Positions 42,986 to 56,310 of a stretch of 64,000 nucleotides of DNA are shown in pieces. The position numbers and the translations under genes are program-made. Positions within the stretch are counted from its first letter, which is position 1. The number at the start of each line of letters is the position of its first letter. The notes under the pieces were generated by a model that was given only the letters and a program-made list of their open reading frames with translations, ran no database searches and was not told the DNA's origin. Origin of the DNA: Megalobrama amblycephala (Eukaryota; Chordata; Actinopteri; Cypriniformes; Xenocyprididae); contig NC_063054.1 in assembly GCF_018812025.1 (NCBI RefSeq), positions 26,459,856-26,523,855 on the forward strand, given 5' to 3'.

Positions 42986-43659
42986 AGGTCCCGTTTTTCG
43001 TGGTTTTTTGAAGCTTTGATTGTGTTTATAATGTGCAATATAACGTGTTCATGTTTCGCGTGTAAAAAAACACAGTATTTTTCACATAATTTACTTATCT
43101 GTATACCGCTGTTTCCACTGTCATAAAAACGGGCTGATGACTTCCTTGTTCTATGAAGTCCCTCCTTCAGAAATACGTAACGAGTTCTGATTGTGCCAGC
43201 GGTTCCTGTGTTGTGATTCGACAGCAGCTTAGCGAACCTTGCCCAGAAAGGTCACGCCTCTTACCATAACGTGGAGATGCACGCGCTCAGTGTTATTGTA
43301 AACATGTCTTTAATTTTACCCTATCAATTTGAGCCGGAATCAGACCCGGTGATTGGACTGCGGGATGAAAATAACAGCGTTTCGACGACATGGCGACAAA
43401 CACACTCTACAAATGCAACTCTTGTGTATTCCTGTGGGCGGAGGTTAGTCAAAAAACTGTTTTAGTGACGTCATTAAAGAAGGAAGTAGAGGGATGTAGT
43501 CCAAACTGGCCGTTCGATGTAGGCGACTTCAGTTAAATAAAATATCTCGCTTGGCATTGAACTTTGAGCTTTAAAATTTTACAGATTTTATTTATACTCT
43601 AACAACAACATTACACACTAACTAAAGTTTGAAACATGGGATCACGAAGAACGGGACCT
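42986..43659. mobile_element. TTAA-flanked DNA element, 674 bp
   Basis: TTAA|AGGTCCCGTTTTTCGTG on the left and CACGAAGAACGGGACCT|TTAA on the right are inverted repeats differing at one position. TTAA is duplicated at 42982-42985 and 43660-43663. This is the piggyBac/Kolobok-type target. The interior is GC-richer than the flanks, has a CCAAT-like and a GTTCTGATTG motif near 43180, and carries no transposase. Confidence 0.8.
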
Positions 43660-43663
43660 TTAA

Positions 43664-45288
43664 TGCTATGCCTGACTATTTAAGTGACTATATTCTGATT
43701 ATAAGCTAAGTATTACACTACTGATGCTCAACACACTAGCAAATGACATCTCACCGGAAGTTTTCGAGCTTGCTGATATTATTGCGGAAGTTCTAAAGAA
43801 CGCTCCGTGCATATAGCCCATTGTCCATTGTCGCTTTCAGTGCTACCATAAAAGACACACAAAATGATATTCAAAATCACATTAGATGCTTTTAACATAA
43901 ATAAAACATATAAAGATTACCTGAGACTATCATAGCCATACTTTGTGTTGTTTTTCCAGCCATGACTAGTTAGGACAAAAACATGGAAAAGATACCTTTT
44001 ATCGCGTGGCGTTGCATCGCATGTAGTTAGGACATGGTGTGAGGGTTTATTTGCAACACCAAATATTAAAATATGAACATTTAATTTAAAATGTATATCT
44101 AAAAGTATGTATTAGTTAAAATAATTATAATATAAATAAGTTTAATTTATTACATTTAATTTAACATTTATATTTACACATATATTAATTTAGGCCCCAT
44201 AGTTATTTCTTTTTTTAATTTTTATTTTAATATTACTATTTTATATTTTAAAGAGTTTATATTAAATAATTTAAACAATATTAATATTTGATATATTATA
44301 TTGCAAAACTGTACATTAAAACATTACATTGCACACCAGAATATTAAAGAAAATGCATCTCTGTTAAATGATTCATGCAGTTGCTGTCTTGGCCACTTAA
44401 TCAAACCAACAGTAGGCAATATTATTAAGCAATCACTATTTTCCAGATAATTTGGAAGAGGGTGTAAAATTAAAAAATTTTTTATCAGACAATGGAGAAT
44501 ATAGAAGTTGTTTTTTTGTTGTTGTTTTTTTAAATATACATTGTGTGCAATATATCAATTTTCACCAGACTCCTAAACCCTCTCACCACTTTCCTTATGC
44601 AGAGTAAACAAACAAGCGAGAAACAAATTAGACCTATACAGTAAGCAACTGAATAATGTAAGGAAAGAAGTGTGTGGTTTCAGATTTAGTTATGCTTAAG
44701 ATAAAGAAAGACAACTCTGAGCTCATAAAATCATTTAGCTTCCAATGGAGCTATAAGACCAAACCATGCTTGGATAAACAGAGGGCAACAATTCTAGTTA
44801 TTTGCATTCAAGTGAAAATGTTGTACTTTAGGACACAATCAGTCACAGACATTTTGTAGATGATACTTGTACCAGCTGCCTCAGCTTCCAGCTCAATTAT
44901 GTTCAAAAAGGTCATGAAAAATATGGGGTAAAGTGAAATACTATCATATAGCGGGAAGCTGAAGTACACAATATCCTAAGTGTACCGTGAGTGCTTTTTG
45001 AGGACATCAGTCCGTTCCTCCATAATTATTTGTTGAAATAACATTCCATTTCTCTGACAAAACCGCATCTGGGAATAACCTGAAACAACAGCCTCTGGAT
45101 GCTTGCATTAAGTCTGTGCTCTCTGTGTGAATTAGTTTATTTGGAACATGATTGCGTCAAGAGTTATTCATTCAATTTAATTTGATTTAGAAATGCAGTC
45201 AAGGGATATTTTTCTTAACATGTTCAAAAATGTGTTTTCTAATTTCAGGAAACTTATAAGTTATGCCCTGCCATTAAGGACAATGAAA
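43664..45288. other. Gene-free stretch, no recognised feature
   Basis: Very AT-rich around 44080-44330, otherwise ordinary noncoding sequence. No transposon termini or exons recognised. Confidence 0.5.
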
Positions 45289-45309
45289 AAAGAGAGAGAG
45301 AGAGAGAGA

Positions 45310-45345
<36 letters not shown>

Positions 45346-45360
45346 AAGAGAGAGAGAGAG
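45289..45360. repeat. (GA)n microsatellite with two ACAAG interruptions
   Basis: About 72 bp of GA repeats interrupted twice by GAACAAGAG. Open frames across it are composition artefacts. Confidence 0.95.
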
Positions 45361-45579
45361 TACATTATCTACTAACCCCCTCTGAGAAATTCTCGGACAT
45401 ACCGCTGCTCTCTTATGAATCTCTTTCCTCTCCATCATTCTCCTTCTGTGAGCCTCTGTTTCTGCCTCTTCATCTGCAAGTAATGAGTGAACACTCTTCC
45501 ACACTACACCTCACTCATAATTAGTGCTAATAGGCTCTCTCTGGTCAAATAAATAACCCTCTTTCTCTGATTAAGAGTG

Positions 45580-45772
45580 GTAAAGTGGGAAAAAGATCTG
45601 AAATTGCAATGCTTTGTGGTGATTTTAGGATTTTTTAAGGGACTTCAATTAAAGGGACAATTTGCATAGAGAGGTTAAAAAGAGGCTTATTAAAAAGAGA
45701 ATCACTACAAATTAATTTTCACCCTAGAGTTTGATTGAATGCACAACCTTTGACGTCAATTACAAAATGCAT
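45580..45772. repeat. Direct repeat block A1 (partner 47252-47431)
   Basis: Shares a run of matched segments with 47252-47431: GTGGTGATTTT, GGGACTTCAATTAA, AAATTAATTTTCACC, TAGAGTTTGATTGAATGC and ACAACCTTTGACGTCAATTA, in the same order and orientation with small indels. Distance between copies is about 1.66-1.67 kb. Non-coding. Confidence 0.8.
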
Positions 45773-46309
45773 GGGAAGTGTTTTCTCCTCACTTTAAAAG
45801 TTAATAAGCCTTTTTTATTTTGTATCCTATACAACAGTATGCATGGTAGTTGCATTTTACTGTTTACTATATACATATATAGTGGCCAAAATTATGTCTG
45901 GAAGGGGATATTTGTTTTTAATAACCCAAGAAGTTTGATTAAACCATATACATACATACATACACCTGGCACTCTAAAAAAAGATGGTTCTTTACACATA
46001 GTAACAGTTCTATTTAGAACCGTATGGCCCTGAAGAACACTTTATATGCTAAAATGGTTCTTTTGTATTAGAATTTAGGGTTCTTTTTTTCCCATCTTTT
46101 TGTTTTTAAAAACTGTAACTGTCAAAGCCACATCATTAATGGTTTTCTGGAGCTCAGCTATACAACTACACACAGACTGTCAACACACTCAAATTATTTC
46201 TTTCTTAAAAACGTCTATAAATTTTAACTTTCAAATTGTAACTGCCCTGCTAGACATTTTATGTTCCCAGAACATTCTCAGAACGTCCCCACTGGTGTTA
46301 AGGACGTTG

Positions 46310-46422
46310 CCTAGTAAATTTCCCAGTACGTTCAGAGACAGTCACGATGTGGAGTTCTTTTAAAGGTTAGGGGACGTTATTTGATGGACCTTCATAAAAC
46401 AATCAGGACTTTCTCTGAACAT
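46310..46422. repeat. Direct repeat block A2 (partner 47956-48068)
   Basis: CCTAGTAA, GTTCAGAGAC.GTCACGATG, TGGAGTTCTTTTAA, GGGACGTTATTTGA, GGACCTTCA and AACAATCAGGACTTTCTCTG are shared with 47956-48068 at an offset of about 1.65 kb. Similar offset to A1/B1 suggests one duplicated block whose middle has diverged or been replaced. Confidence 0.8.
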
Positions 46423-47251
46423 TTTAGGGAACCATGTTTTATTTCTGATGTTCCCAGAACGTCCCTGCTGCCCTTGTCAAAAAATTGAATTGAAAATTAG
46501 AGCTAAATTGACTAACAAAAGTGGCTGTTCAAACAAAAACTAATTTTTCTTAGATGTCTTAAAAAAAATGCACTTTACAGGTAATTCCTGCATTATTATT
46601 ATGAAGCCTTTTCTGTAAAATGCAAATCTTTTGGAGTAAGTCATTAGCTGACAACAGCACATGCATGAGATCACATAATTAAGGCATCAGCAGTTACACA
46701 ATTACTGTCTTTAAATAAAGCAACATGCAGCATAACATCAGTGTTTCTGGCTCATCACTAACTGAAGCACAGGATCTACTCTTTAGCGCAATGGTAACCT
46801 CACAAAACTCACAACATAAACAGAATATTAAACACTAACAGATCTCTCTAGATCTCTGCATCTTCACTTATTACAAACCACTCTGAGTTTATTTCTTTTA
46901 TTCAAAACTTCTTAATGAGGTGTTGATGTTTTATTGAAAATAATAAAGTTTGAAGTCATTGTTCTGGAGGTAAGCACTTGCTTTAGTTGGGCTCCTGGCC
47001 CTTGACATTTTAGCTTTACCTTTTCTACAATTGTTGTAACTCTATGTTTCTAAAGCACATTTGTTACAAAAAAAAAAATTGTGGGAAAAAATCTGATCAA
47101 ATGAATTTGGTTGCTTGTTGTTGATAATTTCACAATTGTCTTATAGTGGCCTTATTCACTGATTTCTGAATATTGTGTTCTTTTCATGTTTTTGTAGCCT
47201 TATAATACTGCATAAAATTCTGTCCTTTGGATGTTTTGAAAGAATAAGACT

Positions 47252-47431
47252 GGTTAAGTGGGAAAATGAAAACCAGTAAGACTGGAAATTGCATGTGCTT
47301 TGTGGTGATTTTTAAGGGACTTCAATTAAGTGGCCAATTTGCAGAGAGAGATTAAAAAGAGAATCATTACAAATTAATTTTCACCATAGAGTTTGATTGA
47401 ATGCACAACCTTTGACGTCAATTACAAAATG
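47252..47431. repeat. Direct repeat block B1 (partner 45580-45772)
   Basis: Second copy of the A1 block, slightly shortened (it lacks the AGAGGCTTATTAAAA segment of A1). See A1 for the shared landmarks. Confidence 0.8.
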
Positions 47432-47602
47432 TGGGAACGTTCTGTTAATGTCCCAAATATCCTCTTTGTAATGTTCTTACATGACCATAAAATAACCAAA
47501 ATGGAATGTTTCCTGAAATCATATAAGTAACATTATCAAAAGAGAACATTTTAGGAACGCCCCAAATTATGCAGATATTATTCAGACAGGATCATGTAGA
47601 CA

Positions 47603-47760
47603 CACACAGGCATCAAGATTCAGCGCATGAACCTCAACAATGGTGACAAAATTTTTAGATAAACAGATTAACTCTGAGCATCACAAAACAAGCTACTAAA
47701 GTCACAGAAAAGATTGTCACCATTGTTGAGGTTCGTACGCTGATTCATGATGTCTGTGTG
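47603..47760. repeat. Hairpin, about 46-bp arms
   Basis: The left arm 47603-47649 and right arm 47714-47760 pair through CACACAGGCATCA, ATTCAGCG and GAACCTCAACAATGGTGACA and their complements, with a 64-nt loop. Near-perfect pairing implies recent origin or maintained structure. Confidence 0.75.
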
Positions 47761-47955
47761 AGTCTAAAAGACACAGCTCAAAACTCTGTTTTTAAAATAA
47801 TAATAAAAAAAGAACTCATAAAAAATGTGAAAATAATGCAAAATCTAATGTTAAAATGTCAAGCATCAAGAGCCCATCTAAAGCAAACACTCACCTCCAT
47901 AGTGGTGACTTCAAACTTTATTATTTTCTATAAAACATCAACATCTAATCCGTCA

Positions 47956-48068
47956 CCTAGTAACGTTCCCAGAACGTTCAGAGACGGTCACGATGTGGAG
48001 TTCTTTTAAGGGTTGGGGGACGTTATTTGACGGACCTTCACAAAACAATCAGGACTTTCTCTGAACAT
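47956..48068. repeat. Direct repeat block B2 (partner 46310-46422)
   Basis: Second copy of A2, ending GGACTTTCTCTGAACATG. Copies A2 and B2 differ at roughly one base in ten by eye. Confidence 0.8.
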
Positions 48069-49900
48069 GCTACCTTTGGCCTTCTAGACATAATTATCTT
48101 TACATAAACAAATGGAAGCAACACAATGTTACTCTAAACTCAAATGTGTATTTCAGATGCTGTCACATCCCCACAACCTCATTAGCTGCAGAGAGAAACT
48201 GACACTCAAAATAAACCAAAATGATGGACTTAAAGACATCATCGAGGATTGTGAAGCTATTTCACTGGAACTTGGCCTTCATTAGGGCTACATCCATTTT
48301 GTGTTTCTATTTTGTGTTTTACTTCCTTATGCATTTATTCATGTTCAGTGTCAATTGTCATTTGATAATGCATTCAGCTAATAACTGTTGTTAGAGCACT
48401 GTCATTTTTGATACAATTTCATAAAAGTACATGATTGACACAACATGCTGTTTTAAAAAAAATGTAAAACGCTGTTAGAGGCTACAAGACATAATAAGAC
48501 CAGGCAATTAAATAAATAAATAACATAATATTAATCTTTAAAAAGGGTTCTATCTAGCACCAAAAAGCTATGCTACTTTTGTTACAAGCCGAAGAACCCT
48601 AATTTGTTACTGTTTAGAACCTTTTTTCTTATTTTATATATTATTTAATGTATTTTAAACAGCACAGCAACAAAAACAGAGATAGTGAAAGAGATCACTC
48701 CAAAAAAAAAGAGTTTTAGAGGTTGAGCTCCCTTTGAAAACAATGATTTGGGAAGTGAGAAAAGAAAAGAAGGTTGAGTTTCCAATCCGAATCACCAACG
48801 TACCACACTAGCACACGGTAACACTGCAAACTCTCACATGACAAATTTCCTGTCATCGCAGAACATTGGATTGAAATGGATTACTAGAACACTTGCAAAT
48901 CCCTTTAGGCTTTGACAAGAACTCTCGCTCCAAGATCCATGAGAAGAGGCGACTGAGAGGTGGCGATGGTGGTGGTGGTGGGGGGGTTATGTTTGAAGTG
49001 TTTAAAGCCTGTTTTTCATCCCTGATCCTTCATTATACACCTCCCATATATATATTGCCTCTGACTGAATCTATTTACATTTCAAAATGGTAAGATAGAC
49101 TATCAAATGCTGCTTCAACATTGGCGACATCACCTTCACGGCATCACAGGCAAGCTCCAAAAATCCTACGGCGCCAAGCAGAATGTGCTGTCAATTATTT
49201 GATAGAGGAAATAAATAAATAAATATCATGGCACAAAGCTGCGTGTTGCAGAGCGTGATTGAATAAGGCTGCTTTTGATACAAGCAAACGGATTCGTCTC
49301 GTTTGGTTCCTAAAACTTGCTAACTGAGGGAGAGTTCTGAGAGAGAAGCAGATGCACAGAGAAATATCTACATGCTCCAGATGCAACGTGCATGCAGACC
49401 TTTTGCAAGCCTTCAGACTGACGTTAAAAGCTTCAGAAACTGTTCCAAACTTTGCCTTCAGCTTCCACACGCAGACACACACTTCTGTGAGCCCTCTCTG
49501 TCTCATGCTTCTCTCACTCACTCTCGCTCGGAGACTAGAAAATAAATAAATTAAACCATTTCAGAGTCAGAGATAGTCGTTTCGCTTCAGTGGATCATCT
49601 GTAATTGTCACAAATGACAGAATCATTCAGACATTTTCTTTTTTGCATGCATGAACAACTCAAAAATGAAAAAGAGAAGGGGAAATGGATACTGGTAATT
49701 GGTTGTAATTGTCTTGTTTTTGAGATGGGGAACGGTGCTTTTGCAGGTCAGATGGATTTAAATGCAAATGTGCACTGTTTTTCGCTTCACTCTAACTTTA
49801 AACCTGCCTCGTGTAGCCACAGCCCATTGGTCTGGACTGGGAAGATTATTTCTCATTTCCTCTCTCTCTCTCACACTCAGAGAAATTGCCCTCTCTCTCA

Positions 49901-49902
<2 letters not shown>
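48069..49902. other. Gene-free stretch, no recognised feature
   Basis: Noncoding DNA. The segment 48538-48625 (GGGTTCTATCTAGCACC, GAAGAACCCT, TTTAGAACC) resembles the AGAACC/GGTTCT repeat near 45984-46090 and may be part of the same dispersed family. A short GGTGGTGGTGGTGGG run lies at 48969. Otherwise nothing recognised. Confidence 0.45.

Positions 49903-49954
<52 letters not shown>
49903..49954. repeat. (GA)n microsatellite
   Basis: About 52 bp of uninterrupted GA, preceded by a CTCTCTCTC run at 49861-49871, so the two form an interrupted mirror. Simple sequence, non-coding. Confidence 0.95.
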
Positions 49955-49958
<4 letters not shown>

Positions 49959-51915
49959 GGAAGACAACTTGTGCCCAAGGTATCTATAATTCTCATGTCA
50001 TGGGGTATTTCACAGGCCATTTTTAATTTCAGCACCCTGCACACGAATACATGCATGAATGAATGAACGATCTTTCTCTCTTGCACACACATACATTTTC
50101 AATCCATTCTTGTTGTTTCACAGCCACAGTCAGGTTTAAGATAGACAAATAGGCCAAACAATATCCTTCAATATGTCAAACCCCTGAAGACTTCACAAGC
50201 AGCCACTTAATTTGTTATATTCTTGTTTTATTCATCTTTGTCATCTTTATCCTGAATTTTACTCCTCTTGGATCTTGCATTCTCAGTCTCAAATAGCATG
50301 TCAATACATCACCCAAAGTTAATGATCATATGATGCATATTGTGCACAAAACAAGCAAACACTATCTTAAAATCAGCAGTTCCCATCTGAGTGGCTGGCT
50401 GCAATTTTCATAAACCTATCCCTAAATGTCAGGTAAAAAAAAATGTTCTGATTAAGATGTTGGTCAGATAGACCTATATGTCATTCATACAGGACGTGTT
50501 TTGCTTTCAAAAGCAGCGAGATGCAGCACAGCAGAATGGAAAAGAGCGCAAAGTCTCGAAATGTGTTTTTAAAATTTGAACTTATTAACTCTACATGGCA
50601 TTTTAATAATGTGCCGCACACACGAGACACATTGCAATGGTCAAAGAAGTCTACCACAAATGTACATAGAAAAACAATTACTGTAAAAGGCAGAGCAGTG
50701 GAATGTTAAAATGCCTTCATCTCAAACCCTAAAAAGCAGAGAGAGATATTATAACTCTATTATGATAGTCTGGAAATAACACAAATAGCCGAAAAATTAT
50801 GCACAGCTGCTACTGTAAACACACTGGTGATGCTTGCCTTTTTATAGTTTTCCTTGTGGAACTTGAGGGATTTGCCAAATAATATTTGACATCAAACTGT
50901 CACTATCTCTTTCTACTCATCCATGTTTGATGTGTAAAATAAACAAAGAGTGGTGCTTCGATCCAATGAAATTTCTTTGTGTGCGGGGCTACTTGGCTTG
51001 GCTTGGTATACAGTTCTTAGTCAGAATAGGCCGCGAGACCATATTCAGAATAGATGTGAGGTTATAAGCAAATTTGAATATGCTTTGTGTTAACATATCC
51101 ATCCAAAAAGTAGCTGCATATTGCTACACTGTTTACTCTAACCCTTATGAATATTTAGAACTTTCTTTTTCTTTTGAGTTCACAGCACTGACATATTTCA
51201 AGTAAACTGTTTCACTGTTTATGAACTCATTTCTTTTAATTTAGACTAACTTAAGTTTAACTGAAACTTTATTTCCCAGCATGCTTTGCCCATGGCACTT
51301 GAAAGGGCGAGTAAATGCTAAAATTAAGTGTTATATAATGTTTATGTGCAAGATTAATGGTAAAGAAGATTAAGTAGTGATTAATGTTTTGTGATGCTAA
51401 TTTAGAAAAGTTTCTGTTAATGTGGGTTTTTGGAGAGTTACCATCATGGTGACAAGTGGTGCATGCTGCTTGGTTTGCATAAGCGCTATACCATGCTATT
51501 ATTAACCTGTTAGTAATTCTTCTGAATTAGTTTAAGTAAATACTATAACTCATTTAATTTGCAAGAACTCAAAATAAAAGTTAATTAACTAAATAAATAG
51601 TATGTTGCTATCAAAATGTATGAGCTAATTGTTATCAAAATGAATGAGTTAGCTAACTCAGTTCTTCAATCTGGAGCAATTAACATGCATGAGTACTACA
51701 AACTCAAAACTTGATAGTTCTGCTTACTTAAAACTGAGAACATCATAACTCAAAATTTAAAAAAAATCGGTTTACAGTGTATTAAACAAACAATACAGAC
51801 TTTATTAGTATAGCAACCCTACATTTAATCCTTATTTAGCTAAATCAAATTCAGAATACACAAAGTGAGTGTGGTCAAATGTGGAAACAATTCAAGAACC
51901 TGCTTTTTGCTATTA
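49955..51915. other. Gene-free stretch; possible MITE at 51127-51778
   Basis: No exon recognised. TACACTGTTTAC (about 51125) and GGTTTACAGTGTA (ending about 51780) form imperfect inverted ends around about 650 bp that is rich in AACTCA/AGTTAA motifs. The outer bases match the CACTGT termini seen at 1104 and 17616. The inner bases disagree, so this is only a possible diverged MITE. Confidence 0.35.
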
Positions 51916-53037
51916 AGGCTGATTTATACTTCTGCGTCGGACCTACGCCGAAGCCTCTGCGCCGTAGGCTATGCGTCTGTTTCATAGACAGTAAAAGAAA
52001 TGGACACAGCGACCCCATTGGAACTCAATTGAGACAAGTGAAGCCCATTTTTAGCGATTTTTAGCACTTCCGTTTCTGACGCGCAGACTCAAACTAAGCT
52101 TGATGACGTCAGCAACCTGTCTGACAGATGTAAATCTTCTAGTAGCTGTGCGTGCAAACTGCCATCGTTAATCTTGCAGAGACGGCGAGCTTGAGCGGGG
52201 AGTTCTTTGGCGTGAGTGAGCAGGAGTAAGTATTCTGATTAATTATTTTGTATAGTATTTTAAAATTTAACGCCAGTACGCCATATTAAGTTAATGCATA
52301 CTATTGCCTGCGAGCTTCTCCTCCTGTCTGTACGGTAATTTCTCTACTGTGCGACAGAGAGTCGAGTGGTTATGACGCAATCGTTAGCCTATTTTTACAA
52401 AAACTGTATCTACGGGGCCATAATGTAACATAGAAGGTAATGGGGCCCTTTATACATTGTCGTGTATCTTTAGAAATAAATAATGGACAAATGGAGTCTT
52501 TAAACGCCTCAGATGTAAAGTTATTCACTGTCAAAGTGACGCCAAAATGAATGGGAGTCAATGGGGATGCTAACGCAAGTGAAGTTCTGCTACAAGATGG
52601 CGGCACCCGGCCGACTTCAACTTCCGGTCGACTTCCTTGGGCACTGGTCTGTTTTCATTTATACTTCTGCGTCGTTGTCCGCGTCGACGTGCATGCAGAC
52701 CACTAGGAGGCAGTGTCCGCGGTCATGTTGAGTATCAAAACAAAAGCCGAAGAAGAAGTAGCTCGTCGTGTACGTTGTCAGAGAAGCTTACAAACAGAAA
52801 CGGCAGAAAAGCGGCAAATAGGTAAAGACTTTGTTGCAGTTTGACTGTATGTGTCTTCTGAAACGGAGTGTTTTTTCATTCATAGTGAAGTTGAAAGTGC
52901 TCGCTCTTCTCCGAGTGCTCCGCGCTAGTTTTTTGACCCGAGGGAGGGGTTCTAGCAGACCAATCACAGCGCTTGCGGTGCACGTCAGCCACGCCGTAGC
53001 TACGGCGTACACTCGACGCAGAAGTATAAATCAGGCT
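51916..53037. mobile_element. PIF/Harbinger-type element, 1.1 kb, with a nested insertion
   Basis: The left AGGCTGATTTATACTTCTGC and right, read inverted, AGCCTGATTTATACTTCTGC ends differ at one base and both continue GTCG. They are flanked by TTA (51913-51915 and 53038-53040). A further TTTATACTTCTGCGTCG copy occurs inside at 52657, and subterminal GCCGTAG/CTACGGC palindromes lie near both ends. A separate repeat (about 52000-52640, with GACCCCATTGGAACTCAATT and GGCACCCGGCCGACTTC) appears nested in it. No intact transposase ORF. Confidence 0.75.
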
Positions 53038-53040
53038 TTA

Positions 53041-56000
53041 TTCGGTTGAATGTAGCCTACTTTTCCGACTGTGAGCGTCCACTTCTGCCTAAAGGACCAT
53101 TTTTCACCTTTTATAGCAAAGTGTCTCATTTCACATTTCATCCACCATATTTCTACTAATTAAAAGGAGCAAGAAATGAGAAGAGAGGAGATAAGTTCGA
53201 AACGAGATACACTAAGACAGCAAAAGCAAGGCAAGTTAGAAAATGTTTGACAGTGCTGCTTTGTGATTCAAAGCATGCTGTTTTCTCCAGATTATTGACT
53301 GCAAATGTCAGAGAGGAAAAACGGGTTTTGTAAGCAGTTAAGACCCAGTGTGCTTCCATGAAGTTGGGCATGTATGTTGTATGTTGCTGTAAGTATAGAA
53401 AGGTTTAGCGTGGGAAGTTGGTCCTAAGGCATCTTAAAGATATAAAATACATTACAGAACACACACTGTAGGTACACACACACAGTGGCAAGTCTTCAAC
53501 AAACACTTTTAAACCGTAATGTCACATCAAGGTCGAGGCACTAAATGCGTCAACATGCCATTTCGGCCAACACTCACTCCCACAAACTGAATTAAGGCCA
53601 TTCCACTAAATGTCACAATGTGGCATTAAATCCAAAAGCCCATGCTTCTAGTCACCTCTGTTGTGTTGGTCATGAATCTTGCCCTGGTCTAATTCAAAAC
53701 CTCAAATAAAAGCTGAAGATTTCTCAGAATTTGACTTTCCCATAGACCTCTCGCTCTCCATGCGCTCTTGGTGGAGGACTTTTAGGGTGAGTGCTCACTT
53801 TTATAAGAGTGTTGCCAGGGGAAATCACTACGATTGTCATGCATTGAGAGCTCCTCTGGCATTTAAACGGAGCTCCTGAGACCGACGACAGTAACTTGGA
53901 ATTTTCAATCAGTTTCTGAAATAAACTCTCCTCATCCTGGCAACGGAGTCAAGAACTCAGCCTTCACCCTGTGCCGACCTCACACTTACACACTCAGAAT
54001 CTCACCCTCCTGTTCTCCAGAGGAAAGTGGTATGATGACAATGGCCTATATTTCAACTCTCTGCTCTGAAATCGGAGACTTGGAATAATAATAATGATTA
54101 ATGTACTTGAGCTTTGAAGATATATAAATAAAGTTTATGGAAATTACACTATTAGGTATATTGGGAATGATTTTGAAGAACTTTTATTCAGGTAATACAG
54201 TGAGCACAAGGAAAACTATGTCCATTGATTTCATCATGTGAAATACCACCTATGATGGCTGTGCCAAATTCCCTTTTGATCATGATTTTGCATTATGATT
54301 CAGCATATGAATGTTTGACCTGGAGTCCATAAATTGATCATCCAACCAATTTTTGTTATGGGTTAATTTCTTTTTTATTTCACCCCTTGCTCTGGCTTAA
54401 TAATATGCCAAATTTATGTTAAAATTGCACGGATATTGCATCAGTGTTGTCAATGTACACTGAACAGGGTCAGAAATTAACTAGAGGATGAGGACCTGCA
54501 CAGACAGTAACAAATAAATGACGTAAGTGAGTTTGTTTTTATATAGAAAATGTGAAAGATGTTTAAATAATTGTTGACAGATTGACAGATTTTGAAAAAA
54601 AAATCTATCTAAACACAGGGGCTTATGCCATGTTATTTTAAATTGGAAAATGTATTAAAATAGTCAAATTAAAACAGCTACCCTTGAACTTCAGAGCACT
54701 GAACCACAATCCCAGAGAATAAAATGTCATCATACTGTAGGACTACAGTTGGTAAGGGTCTGCAAACTTTTACAAGAAACTGCAGGCTATTTCTTTGTTG
54801 GTGCATCTTAAACTTTAGAAAAAGCCTAGTATCTATTAGTAAGCAGCACAGGAAGCCTCATTCTATGAGGTCAGACTTTCACAGTGAGTCTATAGAGCCA
54901 ACGATCATCACCATCATAATGTAATATCCACCCTAGTACATCAGCAGAGCAAGGGAGTCTCATTCTAGTAAATAAACAGCTTATTTTTCCCATCTTGGTG
55001 TCCTCAGATGATTCCTTTAAATAACAGGGTGGTTTCTCTATGACTCTAGCACCCTGCTGACACCATAAAACTCCACAGTGGTGCTATGACCCATGCATGA
55101 CCCCTCTACATCACCTCAAGGCCTGACATTACCCTTTCAGAAAGTAGGGGGGACAGAATTCATAGATTGTGCATCAATACCCAGATATACAACTACTGTA
55201 CACCAGATATGGAGAATGGCAAAGATTACATACACATTTGTTAAATTAATAGTTCACTTAAAAATGTCATTAAAATAATTGTCATTATTTGTTGTTGTAT
55301 GACTTGTCCATTTTTGGTCGAACTATTCCTTTAAGGAATCATTTCAGATTTTACCTCAAAAAAGCACATGGACATGCATGGCCACCTCTCAGCCCACAGG
55401 AGAAGTTGCTGATTAGATCAGAGAGTTACTCACTCCAGAATGAGTCATTCAGACCACATGGCAAGAATGCCAACACGTCACATGCCTTTCACTCTCCACT
55501 GCCCCTAATCAAGAGCCCTGTTCAGCAGATGGGTGGAGGCAGGGGGCTTCCCACGAATAGAGAAGGCGAATCACTTAAATGAGATAAGCAACAGCATGGA
55601 GGCCCTCTGCATCACTCTCTAATGAGGGAGAATTGAGTCCTGCAGACTTTATGCGAAAACAGCTTGAGGAAGACTGAACAGAGGTTTTTCCAAGACCTTT
55701 CCAAGTGCATTGAGGGGAAAATAGTAAAGGTGAATTAACTTTAAAACCTAAAAGATAACAGCAATAGTTTATTCCAGAAAAACTGTGTAAAATTATAGTG
55801 TATACAAAATTGTGATTAATGTAACAAAAAAATAGTACATTACTCTAACAGAATGATAAGTAAATAATGATTATTTACAATATCCCAAGCAAACCCAGTC
55901 AAGCTGATCAAGTCTCCGACGCAGAACTTATTATACTACACTGCTCACTAAATAAATGTTGACATGAAATATTGTTTTGTATATTATCTTAAAACTTTTG

Positions 56001-56310
56001 CTGTGAAAAAATAGTCCAGTACATCATGCAAAACAACGGCGTGGCTGACTGCGGGACAATGCGATTGACCAATTAGATAAAGAGCCAAATTTAAGTGATA
56101 AACTTCTTAAGTGATTTAACTTCTGACAGCTTGGTAAGGAGCACTTTTAGGTGACAACAGATATTAAAAAGTTCTGAAAGCTGCAAAGAACAAAATTTTT
56201 GGAACAGAAATGTCAGCGTAATTGAAATCTGACAAGAAATGAGCTGCATCAAGACAACACTTTTCTCTGCTTCACTAATAGCATTATGTGTGCTTTACAT
56301 AATTTGGTAA
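53041..56310. other. Gene-free stretch with one degenerate repeat
   Basis: No exon or complete element recognised. At 55248-55336, AATAGTTCACTTAAAAATG followed by TTTGGTCGAACTATTCCTTTAA is a short degenerate copy of the AGGGATAGTTCACCC family, with both inverted ends present but most of the body missing. The rest looks single-copy. Confidence 0.45.

Larger units (their letters stand above)
46920..47944. mobile_element. Possible element with 39-bp inverted arms
   Basis: The left arm 46920-46958 (GTTGATGTTTTATTG, AAAATAATAAAGTTTGAAGT, CA) and right arm 47906-47944 (TGACTTCAAACTTTATT, ATTTTCTATAAAACATCAAC) are reverse complements with few mismatches. They enclose about 950 bp that contains repeat block B1 and the hairpin at 47603-47760. 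It may be a composite or rearranged repeat rather than a single transposon. Confidence 0.45.
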
